From Ligustrum vulgare (lineage: Eukaryota; Streptophyta; Magnoliopsida; Lamiales; Oleaceae): a stretch of DNA of 64,000 nt. Positions 33,472 to 44,304 of this stretch are shown piece after piece (position 1 is the stretch's first letter; every line of letters begins with the position of its first letter). The position numbers and the translations under genes are program-made. The stretch covers positions 28,307,932-28,371,931 of the forward strand of contig OY743183.1 of NCBI GenBank assembly GCA_963555705.1. The letters are read 5' to 3'. The notes under the pieces are model-generated. The model was given only the letters and a program-made list of their open reading frames with translations. It was not told where the DNA came from and searched no databases.

Positions 33472-34100
33472 ATGCATCGTATATTTCTTGAGGAAGGAGC
33501 TCAACCATCAAGACAAGCTCAGCGGAGACTAAATCCAGCAATGATGGAGGTGGTGAAAAAAGAAATTTTAAAGCTGTTAGGAGCAGGGATGATTTGCCCA
33601 ATTTCAGACAGCAAGTGGATCAGTCCAGTACAAGTGATACCCAAGAGATCTGGGGTGACGGTGGTAGAAAATAAGAATGGAGAACTTGCACTGACTAGGG
33701 TGCAAATTGGTTATCGGGTATGCATCGACTACAGGAAGGAAAACGCTGACACTCGAAAAGTTCACTTTCCCCTTCCCTTTATGGATCAAATGTTAGAAAA
33801 GTTAGTTGGTCATTCCCATTAATGTTTTTAGATGATTTTTCTGGATATTTTAAAATTTCCATTACACCAAAAGATCAAGAAAAAACCACATTCACCTGTC
33901 CATTTGGCACTTTTGCATATAGACGCATGCCCTTTGGTTTGTGTAATGCTCCCGCAACATTCCAACGTTGTATGATGAGCATTTTTTCTGAATATATAGG
34001 ACAAATTATAGAGGTGTTCATGGATGATTTTAGTGTGTGGGGTTACTCATTTGATGCATGATTGGATAATTTGACATTAATTTTGAAACAATGCATTGAC
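33472..34100 (+). pseudogene. Athila reverse transcriptase, N-terminal two thirds, decayed
   Basis: RT landmarks in order: RRLNPAMMEVVKKEILKLL, ISDSKWISPVQVIPKRSG, RVCIDYRKENADTRKVHFPL, FLDDFSGYFKISITPKDQEK, FGTFAYRRMPFGLCNAPATF and the catalytic-box FMDDFSVWG, with both aspartates kept. A stop at 33820-33822 breaks the frame and TGA at 34059-34061 follows the catalytic box. Insertions relative to the family lie around 33655-33720. Confidence 0.9.
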
Positions 34101-34973
34101 ACTAACTTAGTCCTAAATTGGGAGAAATGCCACTTTATGGTGGACAAAGGAATTGTGTTAGGTCATGTAGTGTCTGAAAATGGGATAGAAGTTGATAAAG
34201 CTAAGGTAGACCTCATATCTACATTACCTTACCCCGCAAATGTGCGGGATATACGATCTTTTCTCGGGCATTCAGGTTTTTATCGCAGGTTTATTAAGGA
34301 TTTCTCAAAAATTGCATCCCCACTGTGCAATTTGTTGCAAAATGATGTACCATTTGAGTTCACCGAGCTGTGCAAAAAGGCTTTCGACCAACTGAAGGAA
34401 CAGTTGACTACACCCCCTATTATTCAAACACCAAACTGGGATCTTCCATTCGAAATAATGTGTGATGTCAGTGACTATGTAGTGGGAGCGGTCTTAGGGC
34501 AACAGGTTGGAAGAGCGGTCCATGTGATTTACTATGCCTCCCGAACCTTGAATCAGGCTCAATCAAACTATACCACCACTGAAAAGGAACTTCTATCTGT
34601 GGTATTTGCTTTAGAAAAATTTCGTTCTTATTTATTGGGTTCTAAAGTAATTATTTTTATAGATCATGCAGAATTAAGGAACTTGTTTGTGAAGAAGGAT
34701 GCAAAGCCAAGAATCATCCGGTGGATACTCTTATTACAAGTGTTTGATTTGGAAGTCAAGGATAAGGCGGGGTCCGAAAATGTGGTTCCTGACCATCTTA
34801 GCAGGGTAGTGAAGGCCGAAGATGACCTACCTTTGCATGAAGCCTTCCCAAATGAGAGTTTATTTGCAATCGAAATGACTCCTCCATGGTATGCTGATTT
34901 GGTTAATTACATGACTTCTAAGCTAATATATAGTTGTTTTTCGCAGGCAAAAAAAACATATGATGAGGAGTGA
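34062..34973 (+). pseudogene. Athila RT C-terminus and RNase H
   Basis: The longest open stretch of the element (303 codons). It contains the RT thumb/connection ([40 protein letters not shown]) and RNase [15 protein letters not shown] with the first catalytic Asp, [20 protein letters not shown] with the catalytic Glu, and [10 protein letters not shown] with the next Asp. It ends in the Athila tether ([16 protein letters not shown]). Upstream it is cut from the catalytic box by one stop codon. Confidence 0.9.
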
Positions 34974-35945
34974 CGCCAAATATTACATTTGGGATGACCC
35001 ATACTTGTGGAAAAGGTTCCCCGACCAAATCATTCGAAGGTGCGTGCCCGAAACAGAATACCAATCGATCCTTACCTTTTGCCATTCATATACATGCGGA
35101 GGCTATTTTGGACCTAGGAGGACAGCATACAAGGTATTGTAAAGCGGTTTCTTTTTGCCAACCCTTTTCAAGGATGCATACATTTTCTGTAAGTCTTGCG
35201 ATAATTGCTAAAGAACAGGTAATCTATCCCAACGAGATCAAATGCCTCAAACTCCTATAATTGTATGTGAAAATTTTGATGTATGGGGCATTGATTTCAT
35301 GGGGCCCTTTCCCCCATCGTTTAGTTGTAATTACATTCTTCTATCTGTTGATTATGTGTCAAATGGGTGGAGGCAAAGGCCACCCGTACTAATGAAGCTA
35401 GGGTTGTTGCAGATTTTGTGAAGGCTAACACTTTTAGTAGATTTGAAATACCCTGAGCAATGATCAGCGACAGGGGGACGCACTTTTGCAACCGAACCAT
35501 TGAAGCCTTGTTGAAGAAATATAGAGTGATGCACCGGGTATCCACCGTGTATCATCCCCAAACTAGCGGCCAGACAGAAATCTCCAACATGGAGGTAAAG
35601 TCCATTCTAGAGAAAACAGTTCTGCCAGACCAGAAGGATTGGAGCATTCGACTCAATGATGCTTTATGGGCCTACCGAACCGCTTACAAGACGTCGATTG
35701 GTATGTCTCCATACCGATTTGTATTTGGGAAGCCGTGCCACCTACATGTGGAACTCGAGCATAAAGCCTACTGGGCCATCAAGCAATGAAATATAGATTG
35801 GGGAGCTGCAGGAGATCATACGAAGCTCCAATTGCAAGAATTGAACGAAATCCGGAATGAGGCTTACGAGAATGCAATGATCTATAAAGATCGAACTAAG
35901 GCATTCCATGATCGACGCATTTGTTGAAAAAGCTTTTGTGAGGGC
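34974..35945 (+). pseudogene. Athila integrase, decayed
   Basis: Pieces in several frames: LWKRFPDQIIRRCVPETEYQ and FCHSYTCGGYFGPRRTAYKV (zinc-binding HHCC region), [14 protein letters not shown] (first catalytic Asp), [12 protein letters not shown] (second catalytic Asp region), [20 protein letters not shown] and the catalytic Glu region, then [20 protein letters not shown] and a C-terminal tail to KAFHDRRI. Frameshifts and stops occur near 35140, 35260, 35330-35390, 35455 and 35787. It would insert the DNA copy into the genome. Confidence 0.85.
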
Positions 35946-36371
35946 CAGAATGTGCTATTGTTTCAATCCCGGCTCAAACTACACCTAGGTAAGCTTCATT
36001 CTCGTTGGGTTGGTCCTTTTGTTTTTACAATGTCTTTCCGCATGGTGCAGTCGAAGTTAGAAGCTTGAGGACGGATAAACAGTTCAAGGTCAATGGGCAC
36101 CATCTCAAGCCGTACTATGAGGGATTCCAAACTGAAAACTTGGAATTGATCACGTTGGAGAATAACAATAATGGCTGCTAGTCCCGCAAGGACTCAGTCG
36201 AGCCTACGACATAAACAACGGCACTGCTCGGGAGGCAACCAGAGAAGGGAGTTTCTTTACTCCCTCAAATTTTTATTTTCTTATTTTCATTTTTGTCATT
36301 TTTATTTTTTTAGTTCATTTCATTCACCACATATCCTTAAAAAAAAAAAAAAAATTGAATTAGTGGCCTTA

Positions 36372-36514
36372 TTACGGCCGTAAGCTAAACCTTTACGGCC
36401 GTAACGAGATTCCAGAAAAGTTATCCAGAGGCCTTATTACGGCCGTAATTCAATTTTTCAATTTTTTTTTCAGATTGTGACTTACGGCCGTAAGACATAC
36501 CTTCACGGTCGTAA
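36372..36514 (+). promoter_or_regulatory. Internal CG-rich palindrome array
   Basis: Four perfect TTACGGCCGTAA sites (36372, 36393, 36437, 36482) and one decayed site (ttcacggtcgtaa, 36502) within 143 bp, between pol and the env-like region. It is the same motif as in the LTRs, again about 120 bp upstream of a TATA-like box (36632). Confidence 0.7.
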
Positions 36515-36631
36515 GTAGCGCATTATTCAAATTTAAAGACTCATCTTTCACGCATAACCGCTCACAATTCCACCCTTCATCTCCGCCATCCATTCACGCA
36601 CTTTCTACCCGTTTCCAACCCCTTAATCTCA

Positions 36632-36640
36632 TTTATAAGG
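36632..36640 (+). promoter_or_regulatory. Candidate internal promoter for the env-like ORF
   Basis: TTTATAAGG, then a leader rich in catcacctccatcacac resembling the sequence after LTR TATA boxes. A splice-donor-like site follows at 36705. Inferred from layout only. Confidence 0.4.
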
Positions 36641-36704
36641 AGACGATTTTTGGGTCATCCATCACCTCCATCACACATAAACTTCTCTCCACAAGGTTTT
36701 GAAG

Positions 36705-37504
36705 GTATGCAATTTCTTTTCCTTTGTCCTCTCTCTTTGTCATGGGTGTCTTATCAATAGACATGGTATTCTCGAATTTTTTACATTTTTATTGTTGAAT
36801 GTGCATTGTTTAATGTGTTTGTGCTTTGGGAACTTAGCTTTTATATATTCTTACAACTATGGCATCACTACTAACTTTGCATTCCACATGTTAGATGAAA
36901 TGTCTAGGGGAGGTTGAATTGTTTCTTTCCTTAAAATTTCGATTCGAATCTCTCTCTTATGCTAGTATGAGTATATAGATGTCATGTTAGGGTTTCAATT
37001 GAGGGAAAAGTGTGGTATTTGAGTTTGATGAATTAATGGAGATGGTAGGGGTTCTTTCGCATTTGGCCCTATGGCTTGTTAGCCATTTCTGGCCACTTTG
37101 GGTATGCATTCGGGTTTTTAATTCCATAGTGACCTAGGTTTGTGATTCGAACTCTCTACTTTGGCTCGTGATAATGCACATGGTTCCCATGGAATTGATA
37201 AACAAAGCATCCACTTTACATTTGGAGTGTTGGCTAATCAATTATGCCCTCTCGGAGAACATGATAAGGCTCTTGCTCTTGGGCATGTTTTTTTCCTCTG
37301 TTGCTTGACACTGCAGCTAAAACGGTTAATTGCACACTACGTTGCATATTTTACTTCTTCCCATGATTAATTGATATGTACATTTTGCTCTTCATGCCAA
37401 CTTTGACTCTCGAATTTGCGACTTGATCAATGAGCTTCACTTGCTTGAATGCCTTCTCTTTAAGTTACTATACCGCTCGCCTAATTTACTCATTTCTTTT
37501 GCAG
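36705..37504 (+). other. Candidate intron upstream of the env-like ORF (800 bp)
   Basis: Donor ttttgaag|GTATGC and acceptor ttcttttgcAG|gatttt, with the env-like reading frame beginning right after the acceptor. The interior is T-rich with no ORF of note. Spliced env-like transcripts are known for Athila elements; this particular intron is inferred. Confidence 0.4.
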
Positions 37505-38480
37505 GATTTTCTATTGCTCCACCAACGAAGAAGGGTAAGCAAGTAGTGGGGGAATCTTCATCTGAACCACGGCAAGAGAAAATTCAGTCTAAACTTTGCA
37601 TTAAAGAACGGCTATTTCTCCCAGAGGACTTCAAGGAGATGCGGAGAGCAGACATAGTCATTGCTCCTCGCCCATTCTGGGCTCGCTTTGTGGAATTTGG
37701 CTGGGTGAAGTTTGCCAGCGATCTCCACTTTGGGAATCCCCTGCTCGTGTTCATGTTCTGCACACAGTTCAACAAGGAAATTGGTGAAGAAGGATAGCTG
37801 GATTACCACTACACCAGGGTTACAGGGAAGATGATTAAGTTCTCCAAGGAGATGGTTGAACATTACATGGAAATCAACAGTACGGGGGCCGTTCCTATTA
37901 CTTCCAATGCAGGAGCCTTCTTTTCGGACCAAGAGGTACTCCAATGGGCTCTGAAGCCAGAACTCCACGATACCCTAAATGTCATCCATTCCTAGTATAA
38001 GAATCGGGACTTACAGAGGGACGCTTGGTACCTGCATCAGTGGAGGTCGGGTAGTCTATTTCCATCTACCAGCCTCACCACGGTTTCTATCCGTTATCTC
38101 CAAGTCTATTATGCTATCTCCAGGGGGATTAAATTTGACTTGGGCTAGCACATATACGACACCATCTGCACCTACGCTAGCCTGATGTCATAGAAGAGGG
38201 GTATGCCCTTCCCATGCTTGATTACAATATTATGCCGAGCTTAACGAGTTCCTGCAGCGGTGAGCGAGGACACATTGGGGCATGGAAATCGCCTCACAAA
38301 GGCTAGGTTGGAAAATTCTTGTAGGCAGATCATCGTCAAGCGGGGTCACGGGGATGGAGATTCAGGGGAGTCAGATGATGATCAGGGCGTCGAGGAGCCC
38401 GTATGCCATACAAGAGGATCAAAAACTCATACTGGAGGAGCAAAGAGCCATTCGTGAGGAGATTCGAAGGTTGTAGGGAC
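37505..38480 (+). pseudogene. Athila env-like / 3' ORF region, decayed
   Basis: After the acceptor-like site the frame reads IAPPTKKGKQVVGESSSEPR, then IKERLFLPEDFKEMRRADIV and FWARFVEFGWVKFASDLHFG, and after a stop at 37795 DYHYTRVTGKMIKFSKEMVE and SNAGAFFSDQEVLQWALKPE. The layout (R..W..FV..gW) and position fit the extra ORF after integrase in Athila elements, sometimes called env-like. No signal peptide or clear membrane segment is visible in what remains. The end is acidic and repeat-poor (GESDDDQGVEE). Several stops and shifts. Confidence 0.6.
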
Positions 38481-38560
38481 CTCGGGATGATCCACCACCA
38501 CATTAGACCCGAGGGAGTTTTTTCTTTTTCCCCTTCTATTGTTTTGCATTATTTTACAAT

Positions 38561-38598
38561 GAGGACATTGTCATGTTTAATTGTGTTGGGGGGAGGGA
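38561..38598 (+). promoter_or_regulatory. Polypurine-tract-like module 1
   Basis: gaggacattgtcatgtttaa followed by ttgtgttggggggaggga. It parallels gaggacgaacaatggtttaa and gtgtggggggatt at 40343-40375, where the 3' LTR begins, but here no LTR follows. Confidence 0.5.
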
Positions 38599-40342
38599 AT
38601 GATTGTAAGCTTAATTTCTTCATATTTCTTTCTTGTAGCCGAATCGTTAAGCTTCTTTTGAGTTAGTATCCATTTGAATCTTGTTCCATAATTTTGTCCC
38701 TGTTTAAATCGCATTTTGATGTAATAGGAAGCGGCCTCATTTTTGACAAAAAACTTGAAAAAATCATTGCATAATTGGATATGAATTGAGCACATAGAGA
38801 TGATCTCGTCCAGAAAAAGTGAGAATCGATTGAAAATGAAAAAAAATTGTCAAATGTCTACAACATAGCCAACCCAACCCGGAATACACATATTATCCCT
38901 CTATATATCACCCTGAGCGTCCCAATTCCAACAAAAATTATCAGACTTTTGTGAGTAGTCATGGTTTGAATACTTTTAAACACTATCCTCGACCAATGGA
39001 TTTGAATTTGAATTTGGAATGAAGGTCAAGCAATGACTTATAACTTATAATTGGATGGGAGAAACACACAAAAACCATAATTTATGAGCTTTTGAGCCTA
39101 AGAACTGTTTTTAACACTTATGAGCTCGTAATTCTTTGATGTGCGTCCTGCATGGTTGATTTATGATTGGATGTGCTTTCTTGTGCATACTATTGTAGCT
39201 TCTTGACTTAAGTGCAAATTATAGCAAAGACAATAGGTTAAGCTAAATTTGACTTGCTAAAAGGGCCTACCTTGATACATGTACCAATAGAAGCCCCTTT
39301 GAGCTTTAGCCTTTCTTTGAATTTTTTTTTGATGCCACAATACAAGCCATGAATACCCTTTCTTTCGCATTATCTCTGTTTTGAACCCATAGAGAAGGGA
39401 TTCGCAAGCTTTGGTGGATTGGGGAATGAGCTGTGGTCTAAGTCTAAGAAGTGCAATGGGTATCTTGTGATAGTTGCGTAATGGACTGAATTCAAGTAAG
39501 TAAAATTCTATCTCATGCCAATTGGAGACTGCATAATAATTTGAACAAAAGAAAAAAGTTGCAATCTATATTTGAAATAAAAATAAAAATAAAAAGAGAA
39601 ATAGAGATTTACAAGTGTTAACTAAGTTGGGCAGTGGGAATCAATGAAGCTCATATGTAGAGTAAAGGAAGTAATGTCACTATGAATTGACTTGGGTTGC
39701 GAAATTCCTTCTCGACTCAACCTAGATATGTCTTTTTATCCTACCCAACCTGAAGCCCCATTACAACCGAATAAAGACCTTTGCTTTGCACTTGTGTTAT
39801 TATTGGCTCCGGTTATGACATTTAGGCAGTTTGGGGTACTGACTTATCCATGCAGTGAGCTAAGCAAAAATTCTCACCCTTATACATTTTGTGCGAAAAT
39901 TCTCACCCTTATACATTTTGTGCGAAGAGAGAAATATCTTGTGAGGGTGTTAACCCCCATTACATTTACTTATGAGTGGTTTGAATTGCTTGGTCTAGGG
40001 TTTATGCTATGAACGTGGTTGGGGACACTGTGTTGACTGAATTCACATCATGAGAAACTCGATTTATGTGAGTAATTTATGTCGGAGTTGGGCGAAACTA
40101 TTCTCCCTTGTAGTTACTCATAATTGATTGGGAGGGCAGTGCACACGAGAGGTAAAGGATATAAACCATATCGGGCCATGCTGGGGATCGAAAATATGGG
40201 GCGTTGCATCTCTAGCACACAATAACACAATCCGACCATGCAATTGAACATTCTTGCTGATGAAAAGTGGGCTGCAACCTTAATCCTCTAGATCATAATC
40301 TGTTGTTTGAGTCCTATTCTATTCTCTTGTCTATCATTATTC
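38599..40342 (+). other. Athila 3' non-coding region
   Basis: No ORF of note. It contains a perfect 29-bp tandem duplication (39869-39925, ttctcacccttatacatttt plus gtgcgaaaa, twice). The length and lack of coding are usual for the 3' part of Athila-like elements. Confidence 0.6.
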
Positions 40343-40375
40343 GAGGACGAACAATGGTTTAAGTGTGGGGGGATT
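40343..40375 (+). promoter_or_regulatory. Polypurine tract before the Athila 3' LTR
   Basis: gtgtggggggatt immediately precedes the LTR start TGATAAGTG at 40376. Confidence 0.75.
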
Positions 40376-41585
40376 TGATAAGTGCTTTATTAACGCTTAT
40401 TGTGTGAAAATATAACCTCGAACTATTGATGATTTGATCCTAATTAAGTATTATTAATGCGTTTTATATTTTATGTTGTATATGATCATAAAAGAAAAGA
40501 AAAGAGGAAGAAGGGACCAAAATCACCTAAAACTGAAGTTTGAGGACCTTTGGTGCAAATAAGTTACAGCCGCAACAATTAACATTCACAGTTGTAACTT
40601 CTTGATGGCATTAGGTGAAAAGCAGCAGAACCTACCGTATGGCCGTAAACCTAAAGGTTATGGCTGCAACTTTCAAATGTGGAAAATCAGCAGAAACTGA
40701 CTTACGGCAGTAAAGAATAAGTTACGGCCGTAAGTTGCTCGTCAAGAAATTTCATTTTCTGATTCATTGCATAATTTTAAAGATTTTGGGACTATAAAAA
40801 GCGAATTTCATGACAGAAAAGTGGTCAAAAAATTATTGAAGAGAGAGCGGCTTGCTTGAAGTGTGGAAGAGAAATCAAGCGACTCGAAAATGTGAATCAA
40901 GAGCAGTTCTTCATGACTTTAAGCGGCTAAGTTCTCTACCTAGTTCAAGGGGGACGTTGTATTTATTTTCATTATGTTTCTATTTTCCAAATAGTAATTT
41001 ATTATTAAATTCTATATTCTTGATTGTTGGATTTCTATGCACTTTATTTCAATTAATACAACGATTTATGTGATTTAAGCCTATTTCATATCTTGTTGTG
41101 TTGATGCATGCTAAATTGAATGATTAGATCCATAATTGTCTTGTTGTTCAATTCATAGTAGCAATTGAGATTTTTGCAATTCCATTGGAAATCTAACCTA
41201 GGTTAATCATCACGATCTTGTGTGAATGGTAATCTAGATCACCTAATTTCTTCTTGCGTTATTTGGTTATTGTATAAAATCTAAAGGGCTTATTTTAGAT
41301 TGTCCAATAGCTATAGTTTGATTAGAGAGCTTGTTCTAATTAAACACAATTAAGGAAGAAAAGAGGTAGTTAGAACTTGTTAACTATTTACGGATGATAA
41401 ATCAAGAATTGAATTGAATACGCATTACTTGGGTAGTGGTAATATTATGATGAAATACAACTGAACCTGAGAACTAGGATTTGTTAACAATTGATTTAGA
41501 TTCCAACCAATTTATGTGCTTACTTTATTTTTCAAGTCGTTTACAATATTTGAACTCAAAACCCCCCATCTATTCTGATTGACAT

Positions 41586-44171
41586 TGTAGCGACCCAGAA
41601 TTGTTACGCAATTAATAATTATTTTAATATTTAGAAAATTGTGTCGCTACTATTTCACCTATTATTTTGAAGTTAACGCCGCGACGGATTCGTCTAGCCA
41701 AGTCAAGAAATATCGAATTTGTTCGATTTTAAATTAAAATCCGAATTTCTAAAATTATGTTATTTAATTATTTATTCAAAGTATTATTTTCAAAATCATT
41801 TTGAATTCCAAATTTATTAAAATATCCCAATGATCCTTATCAAATTATTTCAAGTCCAAATACGAAATCCAATTTTATCTCAAAATTTACTTACTTCTCA
41901 AACGTATTTTCAGTCAAAAAATATATCTGTTTTAAATACGTTTCTTGATCGAAGTTAGTCAAATTTTTAGTTAATTATCCAAATTGATCCTATCTAACTA
42001 AACTAAAAAAATTTCCCACACGATATTCTCCTCTTACCCACCCATTCACCATCATTATGTCTCAAAGACATAATGATTATGATTCACACAACACTCACCA
42101 TTTGCAGCCACAATTTGAGGAGCTTGCCTTCAATTATCAATTCAATTTCAATCCCTCTTTCCAGCAAGAAAGATGCCTTCTCTCTTTATCATTATATCAC
42201 CAACCATCTGCAACAGCAACTACAACTCACTAACCGTCTGCATCAAACCACCACCATGACCAACCTGCAAACAATCCAAACTCCACTGCAATCGATCATC
42301 ACTGCAAAATCAACATCACCAGCCACCATCTACACTGCATCATCATCAACAATCCATCACCACAGTTTATCACCAAAACAGCCTACTGCCCAACCTCGAA
42401 TCTAGCTCAACCCCAGTCCCAAATCCACTCCAAGAATAAAACCCAAAACCCAGATTAAGCCAAGCCACTCACCGCACCTGAGCCGGCAGTACCTCCGCCA
42501 GATTTCCCCAGCTCTCGCCCTTCCCAGTCGTCGATCGCACTTTCGCCTCTCGTCCTCTTCTCGCCTTTTTGCTCTCTGTCTATGATTAGGTCGAGAGTGA
42601 GAGAAATGGTAGAGAGAGAAGAGATAATCTGATTTTTAAGTTTTCGGAAATTGCCTTTTAGTCCTTGAAGTTTTAAAGATTTCAAATCAGCCCTTCAAGT
42701 TTTGAAAATGTTTTATTTCAGTCCTTTCAGCTTTTAAACTTATCAAATTCAGCCCTTAAGTTTTAAATGATTTTATTCAGCCTTCATTTTCAAAATCTAC
42801 TATTTCAACCCTATTGTTTTGAGTTTCCACCTCAACTTTTCAAAGATATTCATTTTAGTCCTTCAACTTTCAAAACATCAATTTTAGTCCTCAAATTATA
42901 ATTTATCATTTTGAGCTATATATTCGATAGACTAAAGTGACTTATTGGCTAAGACGAAGCGTACGGAGAATTTAAAGAAATTGAAGTCATTCCCGCTCAA
43001 CTTTGCACTCGTCGGATTTGAGGTAGACTCGCACTTATTAATTGATTTAAATTATGATTTCATATAAATGTCATGTGACTTGTGAAAGTCAATTTTCAAG
43101 AAAATTAAGTATGTTTTATGAAAGGTAAATATACCTTATGTTTTTATGAAAAGTAAGTATACCCTATGTTTTTACGATAATGTTTTATATGTTTTGGATC
43201 ATTGCTATGCACATAAGAATTCTTGCCACGAAGTTCGGTAAAATTCTTGTGTCTCCATAAGTTTATGAGGATTTGCCACGAAGTTCGGTAAAATTCCTAT
43301 GTTTCCATATGTTTATGAGGATTTACCACCTAAGTTCGGTAAAATTCCTGTCTCATATGTTTATGAGGATTTCGATCCTATCTTATGTTATGATGGAAAT
43401 GATCCCTATGAATTTCAAGAATTATGTTTTGGTATACTTACTGTTATTATGATTTTACTGCATAAGAATTCTTGCCACCTAAGTTCGGTAAAGTTCTTGT
43501 GTCTCCCTATGTTTATGAGGATTTCAATCCTATCTTATGTTATGCTTTCAAAAGAAATTATGCTTGGCATAATTAAAATGTTTTTATAAGTATATGGTTT
43601 TCAAAGAGCTGTTTTCAAAGAGCTATTTTCAAAGAGCTTATGATTTGCAAAATATGTCCCGTGCTGTAATGCACAATATGAGTTTTATCAAGAGCAGTTT
43701 TATAAAGAAGCTCTATCAATGCCCGTTTTATAAAGAGCCGGGATTTATGTGTTTAATCATCTTATAAACTAATTAATTTGCGATCAGTCTACTGAGTATT
43801 TTCCCCATGAAATACTCACCCTACTTTTTAACAGTTTTGCAGATTTCGGAGACTGTGGCGAGCGATGAATGATGGTGGCAATAATCGTTAAACGGTTGAA
43901 AGTTTGACGTTAATGATTTCCGTATTTTTCCAAACAATCGAATAATTTAGAGAAGTTCATTTATTTGAGAAATTATGACATTGTCAATTTCTTTACAAAA
44001 TTAATGGTTCGATTTACTATTTCAAATGGTTTCAATTTTATCGACCATTACAGTTTATTTAATGTTGCCAAAAAATGAATTTCAATTATTTCTTCCGCAA
44101 AAATATTATTCGAAAAAATTTAGACAGAAAATGACGTAGTGAATCGGGTATACGGAACTCGGGGCGCTACA
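41586..44171 (+). mobile_element. 2586-bp solo LTR nested in the Athila 3' LTR
   Basis: TGTAGCG at the start and CGCTACA at the end are perfect 7-bp inverted repeats, and GACAT stands on both sides (41581-41585, 44172-44176). Removing the element restores the sequence found in the 5' LTR (tctgattgacataacactat). No coding: it has a serine/threonine-rich chance ORF, a GA/CT-rich island (42500-42620), repeated 'cagtcctt..agttttaaa' phrases, a tandem array (43225-43374) and 'gtctactgagtatttt'. The size and lack of internal LTR pairs make it a solo LTR. The related copies at 24760 and 45825 support a family; a chromovirus (Tekay-like) origin is inferred. Confidence 0.9.
43225..43520. repeat. 50-bp tandem repeats inside the solo LTR
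   Basis: gccacgaagttcggtaaaat begins at 43225 and 43275, a third unit accacctaagttcggtaaaa at 43325, and a separated fourth at 43474. Each continues with ttcttgtgtctcc..gtttatgaggatt. Confidence 0.85.
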
Positions 44172-44304
44172 GACATAACACTATTTTAGTTCCATTTCCT
44201 TGTGGGATTGACTCTTACTTTCGCTACTACATTATTAATTAATTAATATTTAGCGAGTAAGGAATTATTTATTATTTTGGTGCATCGCGACACGCATCAA
44301 TCTT

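Larger units (their letters stand above)
29345..44299 (+). mobile_element. Athila-type Ty3/gypsy retrotransposon, decayed, with nested solo LTR
   Basis: Full order on the plus strand: 5' LTR (29345-30701), tRNA-Asp PBS (30708), gag (30877), protease (32641), RT (33472), RNase H (34062), integrase (34974-35945), non-coding spacer with palindromes (36372-36514), env-like region (37505-38480), long 3' non-coding part, polypurine tract (40361), 3' LTR (40376-44299, interrupted by 41586-44171). The PBS, ALIDLG-type protease, FMDDFSVWG RT box and env-like ORF are Athila characters. Every ORF has stops or frameshifts, so it is non-functional. Flanking pentamers (tctta, atctt) do not give a clean target duplication; the 5' LTR has also lost about 7 bp near its start. 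Confidence 0.9.
40376..44299 (+). repeat. Athila 3' LTR, interrupted by a solo LTR
   Basis: 40376-41585 and 44177-44299 together form one LTR of about 1330 bp matching 29345-30701. 41586-44171 is a later insertion and 44172-44176 its target duplication. The palindromes are more decayed than in the 5' LTR: gttacagccgcaac (40563), ttacggcagtaa (40702), with only ttacggccgtaa at 40722-40733 intact. TATA box at 40793-40800. Confidence 0.85.

Noticed and set aside
42073..42685. ORFs on both strands in the nested solo LTR
   Set aside because: Threonine/serine-rich and low-complexity, inside an LTR, not conserved in the related copies at 24760 and 45825.
29340..44304. Five-base target duplication for the Athila element
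   Set aside because: Left flank tctta against atctt (or tcttc if the border is moved by one base). The 5' LTR start has also changed, so no duplication can be claimed.
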